Both the position numbers and the translations under genes were made by a program. This document shows, piece after piece, positions 8,951 through 16,625 of a stretch of 64,000 bases of DNA (position 1 is the first letter of the stretch; every line of letters begins with the position of its first letter). The notes under the pieces are model-generated. The model made no database searches, was not told the DNA's origin, and was given only the letters and a program-made list of their open reading frames with translations. Source of the DNA: Sphingorhabdus rigui (GTDB lineage Bacteria > Pseudomonadota > Alphaproteobacteria > Sphingomonadales > Sphingomonadaceae); contig NZ_JACIEA010000001.1 in assembly GCF_014196595.1 (NCBI RefSeq), positions 1,234,546 to 1,298,545 of the forward strand. The letters are read 5' to 3'.

Positions 8951-11900
8951 TTAATAATAGTCTTGAAGTGGCCGAACTTCAAGTTGCCGTTGCTGCAGCG
9001 CCGCAATCGCCTGTGCAACCGCAATGCTTCCTGCGGCTGTTGTATATTGCGAAACCTTGCCAACCAACGCGGAACGGCGGATTTCTTCGCTGTCTTTCAA
9101 GCTCTGCCAACCTTCGGTGGTGTTGAAGATCAGGTGGATTTCACCGTCTTTAATCTTGTCGACGATATGCGGGCGGCCCTGCGCGACCTTGTTCACGCGC
9201 TCGACCTCTATCCCTTGCGCCAGCAGATAATTTGCCGTTCCATCAGTTGCGCATACGGTAAAGCCGCACGCAATCGCCTGTTTGACGGCAGGGACGATAA
9301 CCGGCTTGTCCGTGTCTTTGACCGAAACGAACAGCTTCCCGCCCATCGGTGGCGGCATCCGCGCGCCGATTTGTGATTTGGCAAAGGCCGTCGCAAAGTC
9401 GCGATCGATACCCATGACTTCGCCTGTTGATTTCATTTCAGGCGACAGGACGGGGTCAACACCGGGGAAACGATCAAATGGGAACACCGCTTCCTTGACC
9501 GCGATATAATCGATGTCGAGGTTGATGGGAGGCAAGTCTTTCAGCTTTTCCCCCGCCATAACGCGCGCGGCGATCTTGGCGATGGGTGCGCCGATGGCCT
9601 TTGCGACGAAAGGCACGGTCCGGCTGGCACGTGGATTGACTTCAATCAGATACACCTCACCATCCTTGACCGCGAACTGAATGTTCATCAGGCCACGAAC
9701 ATGCAGGTTGACCGCGAGCAATTCGGTCTGGCGGCGGATTTCCGCAATGATATCATCGGGCAGGCTGTACGGCGGGATGGTGCAGGCGGAATCGCCGCTG
9801 TGGACGCCAGCCTCCTCAATATGCTGCAATATGCCGGCAACAACGACCTCGTCGCCATCGCACAAGGCATCAACGTCGACCTCAATGGCGTCCCGCAAAT
9901 AGCTGTCGATCAATACCGGCGAGTCGCCAGAGACGATCACTGCCGTTTGGATGTAATTTTCGAGCTGCGCCTGCGTATCGACGATTTCCATCGCACGCCC
10001 GCCAAGGACGTAGGACGGGCGCATCAGCACGGGGTAGCCAATATTCTCGGCAACCTTAATGGCTTCATCGCGGCTGCGCGCAATACCGTTTTCGGGCTGC
10101 TTGAGCTTCAGCTTGTTGATCAGCGCGGCAAAGCGTTCGCGGTCTTCGGCCAGATCGATGGCGTCGGGCGATGTGCCCAAAATCGGGATGCCAGCTGCCT
10201 CAAGCGCCTTTGCGAGGTTCAGCGGGGTCTGCCCGCCGAACTGGACGATGACGCCCTTCAGCGTACCATTCTGCTGTTCGACATGCAGGATTTCCAGCAC
10301 GTCTTCTGCTGTCAGCGGCTCGAAATACAAACGGTCGCTGGTGTCATAATCGGTCGACACGGTTTCCGGATTGCAGTTGACCATGATGGTTTCATAGCCC
10401 GCGTCCGCCAATGCAAAGCAGGCGTGGACGCAGCAATAATCGAACTCAATCCCCTGCCCGATGCGGTTCGGACCACCGCCAAGGATAACGACCTTCTCAC
10501 GATCCGTGGGCTGGCTCTCGCATTCCGGTGTGCCAAAGCTTGGGGCTTCATAGGTTGAATACATATAAGGCGTCTTGGCCTCAAACTCGGCGGCGCAGGT
10601 ATCGATGCGCTTGAACACGGGACGCACGCCCAATTTGTGGCGCAGTGCGCGCACTTCATCTTCGGTCACGGCGCCAGCAATCGCGCGCGCAGCCTGCATG
10701 GCAATGCCGGAACCACGGCGGACTGCGGTTTCCATGCCCGGGCGGATATTGACCGATTCCAGCGCCAGATAGGCAAGCCGCTTATCCGAAAAGCCCATGG
10801 CTTTCAGACGGCGAAGCGCCTCGGGCGTATTGGGCAAGCCGTTCGTCTTGACGTCATTTTCCGCCGAAACGATTTCTTCCAGCCGTTCAAGGAACCACGG
10901 ATCGAACTTCGCAATCGCGTGGATTTCGGCGACGCTCATGCCCTCGCGCAGCGCTTGCGCCGCGACCAACAGCCGGTCTGGCGTCGCACGGCTCAATTCG
11001 GCAGAAAGCTGGTCTTTCGATGCCCCCTTCAGCGCGTCGACATAATTGAAACCCGAAAGCCCGGTTTCCAGACCACGAAGCGCCTTTTGCAGGCTTTCGT
11101 GGATGTTGCGGCCAATCGCCATCACTTCGCCCACGGATTTCATCGCCGTGTGCAACAATGGCTCGGCACCTTTGAACTTTTCAAAGGCAAAGCGGGGGAT
11201 TTTGGTGACGACATAATCAATCGTCGGTTCGAACGACGCTGGCGTTGCGCCGGTAATGTCATTGGTGATTTCGTCGAGCGTGAAGCCAACCGCCAATTTC
11301 GCCGCAACCTTGGCAATCGGGAAGCCGGTGGCTTTCGATGCAAGCGCCGACGAACGTGATACGCGCGGGTTCATTTCAATAACAATCAGGCGGCCATCCT
11401 TCGGATTGACTGCGAACTGTACGTTGGAACCACCTGTTTCCACGCCAATTTCACGCAAGCACGCGATGCTCGCATTGCGCATGATCTGATATTCTTTGTC
11501 GGTCAGCGTCAGCGCTGGCGCAACCGTGATAGAATCGCCGGTGTGCACACCCATCGGGTCGATATTCTCAATCGAGCAAATGATGATGGCATTGTCCGCG
11601 CGGTCGCGCACGACTTCCATCTCATATTCTTTCCAACCGAGCAGCGATTCTTCAATCAGCACTTCGGTGGTTGGCGATGCATCAAGGCCGCCGGTGACGA
11701 TCTTGATGAATTCGTCGCGGTTATACGCGATACCGCCGCCCGTACCGCCCATGGTGAAACTTGGACGAATGATGGATGGCAGGCCCGTGCGTTCAAGCAC
11801 CTCCAGCGCTTCTTCCATCGAATGCGCAATGCCCGAACGCGCCGATTCCAGACCGATTTTGGTCATCGCGTCGCGGAACTTGATCCGGTCCTCCGCCTTG

Positions 11901-12271
11901 TCGATCGCTTCGGCATCCGCGCCAATCATCTCGACACCATATTTTGCCAGCGTGCCGTCGTTGAACAACGCCAAAGCCACGTTCAAAGCCGTCTGCCCAC
12001 CCATCGTCGGCAACACCGCGTCGGGGCGCTCTTTTTCAATGATCTTGGCAACGATTTCGGGCGTAATCGGCTCGACATAGGTCGCGTCGGCCATATCCGG
12101 ATCAGTCATGATCGTCGCCGGATTGGAATTGACGAGAATGATGCGATAGCCCTCTTCGCGCAACGCCTTGCACGCCTGCGTCCCCGAATAATCAAACTCG
12201 CACGCCTGCCCAATGATGATGGGGCCCGCGCCGATGATGAGGATGGATTTTATGTCAGTACGTTTGGGCAT
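8951..12271 (-). CDS. carB: Carbamoyl-phosphate synthase large subunit
   Basis: A protein of 1106 residues, slightly longer than the approximately 1075 of E. coli. It has two homologous ATP-grasp halves: the first begins [18 protein letters not shown], the second [16 protein letters not shown], each with its own carboxylate ligands ([12 protein letters not shown] and [12 protein letters not shown]). The C-terminal MGS-like allosteric domain starts near [11 protein letters not shown]. The enzyme makes carbamoyl phosphate from bicarbonate, ammonia (supplied by CarA) and two ATP, for arginine and pyrimidine synthesis. The gene lies 104 bp downstream of carA on the same strand; the gap contains a weak 6-bp stem (CACTCT/AGAGTG) but no clear terminator. 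Confidence 0.97.
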   Translation of the reverse strand: MPKRTDIKSILIIGAGPIIIGQACEFDYSGTQACKALREEGYRIILVNSNPATIMTDPDMADATYVEPITPEIVAKIIEKERPDAVLPTMGGQTALNVALALFNDGTLAKYGVEMIGADAEAIDKAEDRIKFRDAMTKIGLESARSGIAHSMEEALEVLERTGLPSIIRPSFTMGGTGGGIAYNRDEFIKIVTGGLDASPTTEVLIEESLLGWKEYEMEVVRDRADNAIIICSIENIDPMGVHTGDSITVAPALTLTDKEYQIMRNASIACLREIGVETGGSNVQFAVNPKDGRLIVIEMNPRVSRSSALASKATGFPIAKVAAKLAVGFTLDEITNDITGATPASFEPTIDYVVTKIPRFAFEKFKGAEPLLHTAMKSVGEVMAIGRNIHESLQKALRGLETGLSGFNYVDALKGASKDQLSAELSRATPDRLLVAAQALREGMSVAEIHAIAKFDPWFLERLEEIVSAENDVKTNGLPNTPEALRRLKAMGFSDKRLAYLALESVNIRPGMETAVRRGSGIAMQAARAIAGAVTEDEVRALRHKLGVRPVFKRIDTCAAEFEAKTPYMYSTYEAPSFGTPECESQPTDREKVVILGGGPNRIGQGIEFDYCCVHACFALADAGYETIMVNCNPETVSTDYDTSDRLYFEPLTAEDVLEILHVEQQNGTLKGVIVQFGGQTPLNLAKALEAAGIPILGTSPDAIDLAEDRERFAALINKLKLKQPENGIARSRDEAIKVAENIGYPVLMRPSYVLGGRAMEIVDTQAQLENYIQTAVIVSGDSPVLIDSYLRDAIEVDVDALCDGDEVVVAGILQHIEEAGVHSGDSACTIPPYSLPDDIIAEIRRQTELLAVNLHVRGLMNIQFAVKDGEVYLIEVNPRASRTVPFVAKAIGAPIAKIAARVMAGEKLKDLPPINLDIDYIAVKEAVFPFDRFPGVDPVLSPEMKSTGEVMGIDRDFATAFAKSQIGARMPPPMGGKLFVSVKDTDKPVIVPAVKQAIACGFTVCATDGTANYLLAQGIEVERVNKVAQGRPHIVDKIKDGEIHLIFNTTEGWQSLKDSEEIRRSALVGKVSQYTTAAGSIAVAQAIAALQQRQLEVRPLQDYY

Positions 12272-12375
12272 TTAATTCATATTTCCAAAGGCCCCAGCCG
12301 CACTCTCACGAATACGACAGAGTGTAGAGGATGGCAGTGCGCAGCACATGGAATAGAGGGCCCGCATTAGGCTAT

Positions 12376-13620
12376 TCACGCCATCATCCCCGCAAATTTT
12401 TCGAACAGATAATGGCTGTCCTGCGGGCCGGGTGATGCTTCGGGGTGATATTGCACCGAAAACGCTGGCTGGTCGGCGAGCTCGAAACCGCAATTGCTGC
12501 CGTCGAACAGGCTGATATGCGTCGCCTTGGCATTGGCGGGCAAGGTATCTGCATCCACGGCAAAACCATGGTTCATACTGGTAATTTCGACTGCGCCGTC
12601 GCTCAGGCGCTTGACGGGATGGTTCGCGCCACGGTGGCCCTGATGCATCTTCTCGGTCTTCGCGCCGACCGCGAGGCCAAGCATCTGATGCCCGAGGCAA
12701 ATGCCGAACAAAGGCTTTTTGGTGTCCAGCCACTGTTTAATAACTGGCACCGCATATACGCCCGTCGCAGCAGGGTCGCCGGGGCCGTTCGACAGGAACA
12801 GACCATCGGGCGCATGCGCCATGATTTCTTCGAACGTCGCGGTTGCGCTCACGATCGTGACGTCGCAACCAACATCAACCAGATTGCGCAGGATATTGTG
12901 CTTTATCCCATAATCGATGGCGACGACGCGGGGTTTTTTATTCCCCTCCCGCAGGCGGGAGGGGTTAGGGGTGGGCTGTTCCGCAGTCGAAGCGTTCAAA
13001 GGCCCACCCCCGGCCCCTCCCGCCTGCGGGAGGGGAGAAGTGTAGCCCGAACCCAGCTTCCAAAGCCCCTGATCCCAACCATAAGTCTGCAACGTCGTTA
13101 CATCCTTGGCAAGGTCCATACCTTCCAAGCCAGCCCACGCCTTTGCGCGTGCCAACAATGCAGGCACGTCGAAATCGCCACTCGCCGAATGTGCAATCAC
13201 GGCGTTTGGCGCGCCGGCAACACGGATTAGCCGCGTCAGCGCGCGGGTATCAACGCCCGAAATGCCAATGCGGCCATTGGCCTTCATCCATGCATCAAAA
13301 TGCTGTGTGCTGCGGAAATTGGATGGGTCGGTCACATCCTGACGCACAATTGCGCCAAGGGCATGCGGGTTCAGCGCCTCAACATCCTCGGGGTTTGTGC
13401 CGACGTTACCAATATGCGGAAAGGTGAAGTTGATGATCTGCCCCGCATAAGACGGGTCGGTCATCACTTCCTGATATCCGGTCATGGCGGTGTTGAAGCA
13501 GACTTCGCCGACGGCTTGACCTTCTGCGCCAAAGCCCTTGCCCCAGATGACTTCCCCGGACGCCAGAACCAATACCCCCGTCGCTCCAGAAGGCGCGCGC
13601 GAAGAAATGGGGTCGGCCAT
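12376..13620 (-). CDS. carA: Carbamoyl-phosphate synthase small subunit, with a repeat-derived in-frame insertion
   Basis: A protein of 414 residues. The N-terminal CPSase small-subunit domain occupies about residues 1-190; the class I glutamine amidotransferase domain starts at about 229 (RVVAIDYGIKHNIL), with the nucleophile Cys in FGICLGHQM and the His/Glu pair in YHPEASPGP. It hydrolyses glutamine and delivers ammonia to CarB. Residues 196-226 (PLPQAGGAGGG through PTPNPSRLREG) have no place in the family: they are encoded by a 93-bp inverted pair of palindromic repeats sitting exactly in the interdomain linker, in frame. Both domains otherwise look intact, so the product is probably functional. 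An AGGAG Shine-Dalgarno precedes the ATG. Confidence 0.95.
   Translation of the reverse strand: MADPISSRAPSGATGVLVLASGEVIWGKGFGAEGQAVGEVCFNTAMTGYQEVMTDPSYAGQIINFTFPHIGNVGTNPEDVEALNPHALGAIVRQDVTDPSNFRSTQHFDAWMKANGRIGISGVDTRALTRLIRVAGAPNAVIAHSASGDFDVPALLARAKAWAGLEGMDLAKDVTTLQTYGWDQGLWKLGSGYTSPLPQAGGAGGGPLNASTAEQPTPNPSRLREGNKKPRVVAIDYGIKHNILRNLVDVGCDVTIVSATATFEEIMAHAPDGLFLSNGPGDPAATGVYAVPVIKQWLDTKKPLFGICLGHQMLGLAVGAKTEKMHQGHRGANHPVKRLSDGAVEITSMNHGFAVDADTLPANAKATHISLFDGSNCGFELADQPAFSVQYHPEASPGPQDSHYLFEKFAGMMA
12943..12976 (+). repeat. 34-bp palindromic repeat, copy 1 (carA left)
   Basis: The copy starts with a hairpin of arms CCCCTCCCGC and GCGGGAGGGG around AG, then TTA, then GGGGTGGGC. It is inverted relative to copy 2 and in the same orientation as copy 3. 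It lies inside the carA coding region and encodes, on the minus strand, the PTPNPSRLREG part of the insertion. Confidence 0.95.
13002..13035 (-). repeat. 34-bp palindromic repeat, copy 2 (carA right)
   Basis: Read on the minus strand it has the same hairpin arms as copy 1, with CCG instead of TTA between the hairpin and GGGGTGGGC. It is inside carA and encodes PLPQAGGAGGG on the minus strand. Confidence 0.95.
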
Positions 13621-13759
13621 GATGGGGTCGCTCCTGTGAGACGGATTACAGCAATGTCGCTAAGGGATTGCGCCTAGAGACGGCGGGGGGATGCGTCAAT
13701 CTCAAACTCACCATCCCCGACGTGTTTCCGCATCTTACTTGTGGATGAAATGACATTAA

Positions 13760-13784
13760 GACCCTGAACCAAGTTCAGGGTGAC
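13760..13784. repeat. REP-like palindrome upstream of carA and yqeY
   Basis: The arms ACCCTGAAC and GTTCAGGGT flank a CAA centre, and the core extends to GAC at the right end. It lies in the 216-bp divergent region between carA (start 13620) and yqeY (start 13837), which otherwise shows no gene. The element shares TCAGGGTGAC with the hairpin at 7641-7671. Short palindromes of this CCCTGAAC...GTTCAGGG type are, from general knowledge, dispersed in sphingomonad genomes. A regulatory effect on the flanking genes is possible but not shown. Confidence 0.6.
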
Positions 13785-13836
13785 GGTTTGCCGCGGATTG
13801 GCTATCTGCGCAAAATACATATTCGGAAAGAACATT

Positions 13837-14289
13837 ATGATTCGTGATACCATCAAGGCCGCCCAAATTACCGCGATGAAGGCTGGCGAAAAAGACCGGC
13901 TCGCCGCCGTTCGCCTGATCCTTGCCAAAATCAAAGACCGCGATATCGAACTGCGCACCGCATCTCAGCAACCAGATGATGACGCGATGGTGGTTGAGGT
14001 CATGCAAAAGATGATCAAGCAACGCCGCGAATCCATCGCGCTATATGAACAGGGCGGACGCAATGAGCTGGCGGCGATTGAAGCCGCTGAGCTTGCAATC
14101 ATCGAAGACTTCCTGCCCGCACAAATGAGCGACGCCGAAACCAGCGCAGCCATCGAAGGTATCAAGGCCGAACTCGGCGCGGAATCCCTCAAAGACATGG
14201 GCCGTGTCATGGCGACCTTAAAAGAACGCCACGGCCCACAACTCGACATGAGCAAGGCAAGCGGCCTTGTGAAGGCGGCGTTGTCGTAA
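13837..14289 (+). CDS. GatB/YqeY domain protein
   Basis: A protein of 150 residues of the YqeY family, all-helical proteins related to the tRNA-binding tail of GatB (Asp/Glu-tRNA amidotransferase). The family core is visible: MIRDTIKAAQITAMKAGEK at the start, the IKQRRESIALYEQGGR stretch and EDFLPAQMSDAE. Its function is not settled; a tRNA-related role is proposed from homology. The start is the ATG at 13837 with GGAAAG upstream; an earlier in-frame start would run through the REP-like palindrome. The gene precedes dnaG and rpoD, a conserved order, but a DUF559 unit now separates it from dnaG. Confidence 0.92.
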   Translation: MIRDTIKAAQITAMKAGEKDRLAAVRLILAKIKDRDIELRTASQQPDDDAMVVEVMQKMIKQRRESIALYEQGGRNELAAIEAAELAIIEDFLPAQMSDAETSAAIEGIKAELGAESLKDMGRVMATLKERHGPQLDMSKASGLVKAALS

Positions 14290-14305
14290 CTTGGGCAACA
14301 TAACT

Positions 14306-14339
14306 CCCCTCCCGCAGGCGGGAGGGGTTGGGGGTGGGC
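14306..14339 (+). repeat. 34-bp palindromic repeat, copy 3 (left end of DUF559 unit)
   Basis: It has the same hairpin arms as the carA copies, with TTG before the GGGGTGGGC end. It starts 16 nt after the yqeY stop, so it could also act as a hairpin in the yqeY-dnaG message. Confidence 0.95.
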
Positions 14340-14349
14340 ATCCAGTGCA

Positions 14350-14754
14350 ATGGAAAGAGCATTCAACGCCAGAGATACGCGACGCGCTCGTGAGCTGCGC
14401 AAACAGGGCACGCCCGCTGAAATAAAATTATGGCAAAGCCTGTCGAAGCGCCAACTGCACGGGTTCAAATTTAGCCGTCAAATACCGATTGGTCCTTATT
14501 TTGCGGACTTTGTATGTAGGTCTGCAAAGCTCGTGGTCGAAGTTGATGGCTCTTCCCATGACTTGCAGGTCGAGTATGATTGCGCTCGAACAGAATTAAT
14601 CGAGGCTCAGGGATATCGTGTGATCAGATTTAGTAACATGGATGTGCTGCAGAACTTGGAAGATGTGCTGGGTACAATCGGTCGGGCTTTGACGGAAGTG
14701 TCGCTGCCCACCCCTAACCCCTCCCGTCTACGGGAGGGGAATAACTTCGCATGA
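14350..14754 (+). CDS. DUF559 (Vsr-like PD-(D/E)XK) endonuclease
   Basis: A protein of 134 residues. The DUF559 core is complete: TPAEIKLWQSL, then GFKFSRQIPIGPYFADFVC and KLVVEVDGSSH, and YRVIRFSNMDVL. Asp53, Glu64 and Asp66 with His70 match the catalytic positions of very-short-patch-repair-like nucleases, so it is probably active, although substrates of DUF559 proteins are unknown. Residues 120-131 (PTPNPSRLREG) are encoded by the right flanking repeat, the same peptide as in the carA insertion. The ATG at 14350 lies 10 bp after the left repeat; the stop overlaps the dnaG start as ATGA. The position inside yqeY-dnaG and the repeat bracketing suggest a transferred unit. Confidence 0.88.
   Translation: MERAFNARDTRRARELRKQGTPAEIKLWQSLSKRQLHGFKFSRQIPIGPYFADFVCRSAKLVVEVDGSSHDLQVEYDCARTELIEAQGYRVIRFSNMDVLQNLEDVLGTIGRALTEVSLPTPNPSRLREGNNFA
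14706..14739 (-). repeat. 34-bp palindromic repeat, copy 4 (right end of DUF559 unit)
   Basis: Read on the minus strand, the arms are CCCCTCCCGT and ACGGGAGGGG around AG. The closing pair is T:A where the other three copies have C:G, a compensatory double change that keeps the stem. It ends 11 nt before the dnaG ATG. Confidence 0.95.
14731..14740 (+). promoter_or_regulatory. Repeat-derived Shine-Dalgarno of dnaG
   Basis: The end of repeat copy 4 reads CGGGAGGGGA, and its GGAG/AGGGG lies 10-15 nt before the dnaG ATG at 14751. No other purine-rich Shine-Dalgarno is present, so ribosome binding for dnaG probably depends on the repeat or on coupling to the overlapping DUF559 stop. The same bases are sequestered when the repeat hairpin forms. 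Confidence 0.5.
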
Positions 14755-16607
14755 CCCTCACCCCGCAATGGCTTGATGAACTGCGGTCGCGGACAACGCT
14801 TTCCGCGTTGATTGGCCGCACCGTAAAGGTGACCAAAGCGGGGCGCGAGTTTAAGGCATGCTGTCCGTTCCATAATGAGAAGTCGCCAAGCTTCACGATC
14901 AATGATGAAAAAGGCTTCTACCATTGCTTTGGCTGCTCTGCGCATGGCGATGCCATTCGGTGGATGACCGACCAACGCGGCCTGTCGTTCATGGACGCGA
15001 TCAAGGAATTGGCCGCCGAAGCGGGGATGGAGGTCCCTGCCCCTGACCCCAAAGCCGCCCAGCGCGCCGAAAAAGCGAACAGCCTGTATGACGTGATGAC
15101 GTCAGCGCAGGACTGGTTCGTTGCGCAACTGCAAAGCCCCGATGGTGCAGTTGCGCGGGCCTATCTGAAAAAGCGCGGGTTCACCGAAAAAACCATCCGC
15201 GATTTCGGCTTCGGTCTGGCGCCCGATAATCGCACAGCATTGAAATCAGCGCTGAAACAATATGGCGATGCCATGCTGGTTGAGGCGGGGTTGCTGATCG
15301 CGGTTGAGGGCAAAGATCCTTACGACCGGTTTCGCGGCCGGCTGATGATTCCCATTCGCGACCCGCGCGGCCGCGTGATTGCTTTTGGTGGCAGGATATT
15401 GGGCGATGGTGAACCCAAATATCTCAATTCACCCGATACGCCTTTGTTCGACAAGGGGCGGACGCTCTACAATCTGGACAAATGCTCGCCCGCATCGCGC
15501 CAGACGGGCCGCGTTATCGTGGTCGAAGGCTATATGGACGTGATTGCGATTGCGCAGGCCGGCTTTGCTGACGCCGTTGCGCCATTGGGGACCGCACTGA
15601 CCGAGCAGCAAATCCAGATGCTCTGGCGCATGACCGAAAAACCGTTGCTGTGCTTCGACGGCGATTCAGCTGGCCAAAAAGCCGCGATGCGTGCGGCGTT
15701 ACGTGCCCTGCCCTTGCTAAAACCTGGGCACAGCCTTCAGTTCGTGACGTTGCCCGATGGGCAGGATCCGGACGACCTTGTGAAGGCATCGGGTGCAAAG
15801 GCCCTTACAGAGCTTCTGGAGGCGTCTGAGCCGCTTGTGGAGCGATTGTGGAAGGCGGAGATGTCTGCAAACCCACTGGACACGCCAGAGGACCGTGCGG
15901 GGCTTAAACAGCGCCTTGGTGTGCATATGGCAACTATCACGGACGGAGAAATCAAACGGCATTATGCCGATGCGTTTCGCGAACGGTTCGATAATCTTTT
16001 TGCGCAACGCAGAAACGCGCCGCCGGCCCGCTACGCCAACACGCCAAAACGCGATTGGCGAAAGCCGCAGATTTTGCCGCCCGGCGCAGAGACCAAGAGT
16101 TTCAATGCAAAGGGATCGGATTTCCTGGTGCAAGGTGTGCTTGGTGCATTGCTGCGTAATCCATCAATGATCCGGCAGCATCATGAAGCATTGAGTGACT
16201 TCGTTCCGACCGACCCGAATCACGCCGCTTTGCTCAACATCATGCTGAATGAATCTTTTGCCAAAGAATCGCTTGATACCGACGGCCTAATTACCATATT
16301 GGACGAGAAGTTGTATAATGTCGCATCGACGCTCCTCCACAGCAACGGCAAGGTATTTGCCTTCAACCGTGGGGAGTTCGGTTCGGGGGGCGACGGATTA
16401 TCCAGCGTTTCAAAAGATTTGGGTGAAGCTATCAGGCTGATGAAGCAGCGTCCCGCGCTCGAAGAAGCATTGGAACGCGCTACACGGTTGGCGAGTTTAG
16501 AGATGACGGAAGAAACTTTTGCCGAACAGCAAAGGTTACGTCACGAAAAGAAGGCATTTGACGATCGCATTATCGCATTTTTTAGGCGAGATGCGGACGG
16601 TTTATGA
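14751..16607 (+). CDS. dnaG: DNA primase
   Basis: A protein of 618 residues. The N-terminal CHC2 zinc finger is intact (Cys38, His41, Cys59, Cys62); the TOPRIM catalytic core follows, with VIVVEGYMDV and the acidic CFDGDSAGQKA; the C-terminal part is the helicase-binding region that docks DnaB. It synthesises RNA primers at the replication fork. The ATG overlaps the stop of the upstream DUF559 gene (ATGA). rpoD starts 18 bp after its stop, the conserved macromolecular-synthesis arrangement dnaG-rpoD. Its expression may have been altered by the repeat unit upstream. Confidence 0.97.
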   Translation: MTLTPQWLDELRSRTTLSALIGRTVKVTKAGREFKACCPFHNEKSPSFTINDEKGFYHCFGCSAHGDAIRWMTDQRGLSFMDAIKELAAEAGMEVPAPDPKAAQRAEKANSLYDVMTSAQDWFVAQLQSPDGAVARAYLKKRGFTEKTIRDFGFGLAPDNRTALKSALKQYGDAMLVEAGLLIAVEGKDPYDRFRGRLMIPIRDPRGRVIAFGGRILGDGEPKYLNSPDTPLFDKGRTLYNLDKCSPASRQTGRVIVVEGYMDVIAIAQAGFADAVAPLGTALTEQQIQMLWRMTEKPLLCFDGDSAGQKAAMRAALRALPLLKPGHSLQFVTLPDGQDPDDLVKASGAKALTELLEASEPLVERLWKAEMSANPLDTPEDRAGLKQRLGVHMATITDGEIKRHYADAFRERFDNLFAQRRNAPPARYANTPKRDWRKPQILPPGAETKSFNAKGSDFLVQGVLGALLRNPSMIRQHHEALSDFVPTDPNHAALLNIMLNESFAKESLDTDGLITILDEKLYNVASTLLHSNGKVFAFNRGEFGSGGDGLSSVSKDLGEAIRLMKQRPALEEALERATRLASLEMTEETFAEQQRLRHEKKAFDDRIIAFFRRDADGL

Positions 16608-16625
16608 CAGTATCGGGGAATTATT

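Larger units (their letters stand above)
12942..13036. mobile_element. Gene-less inverted repeat element inside carA (MITE-like)
   Basis: Two inverted copies of a 34-bp repeat (12943-12976 and 13002-13035) with matching flanking T and A separate a 25-bp spacer. The 93-bp core equals 31 codons and is read through in the carA frame without a stop. Compared with the 436-bp unit at 14305-14740, the ends are the same and the nuclease gene is missing, so it looks like a deletion derivative. No target duplication is visible at its edges. In the carA mRNA the two halves could fold into a very GC-rich stem. Mobility is inference. Confidence 0.75.
14305..14740. mobile_element. DUF559 nuclease gene bracketed by inverted hairpin repeats
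   Basis: Two inverted 34-35 bp repeats (14305-14339 and 14706-14740) bracket a single gene for a Vsr-like DUF559 protein. Directly outside the ends is ATAAC on both sides (14300-14304 and 14741-14745), as a 5-bp target duplication would appear. The unit lies between yqeY and dnaG, genes normally adjacent. The ends match those of the gene-less element in carA 1.3 kb away. The right end also provides the last codons of the nuclease gene and a Shine-Dalgarno-like run before dnaG. Transposition, and nuclease involvement in it, are inference. Confidence 0.7.

Noticed and set aside
9701-10558. A 285-codon plus-strand frame inside carB
   Set aside because: It lies wholly antisense to the conserved CarB coding region and shows no domain.
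12272-12375. A terminator between carA and carB
   Set aside because: Only a 6-bp stem with a long loop and no T-run is present, so read-through from carA to carB is expected.
12937-13041. Target-site duplication around the carA element
   Set aside because: The five bases on the left (TTTAT) and right (GAAGT) do not match; only the DUF559 unit has a matching ATAAC pair.
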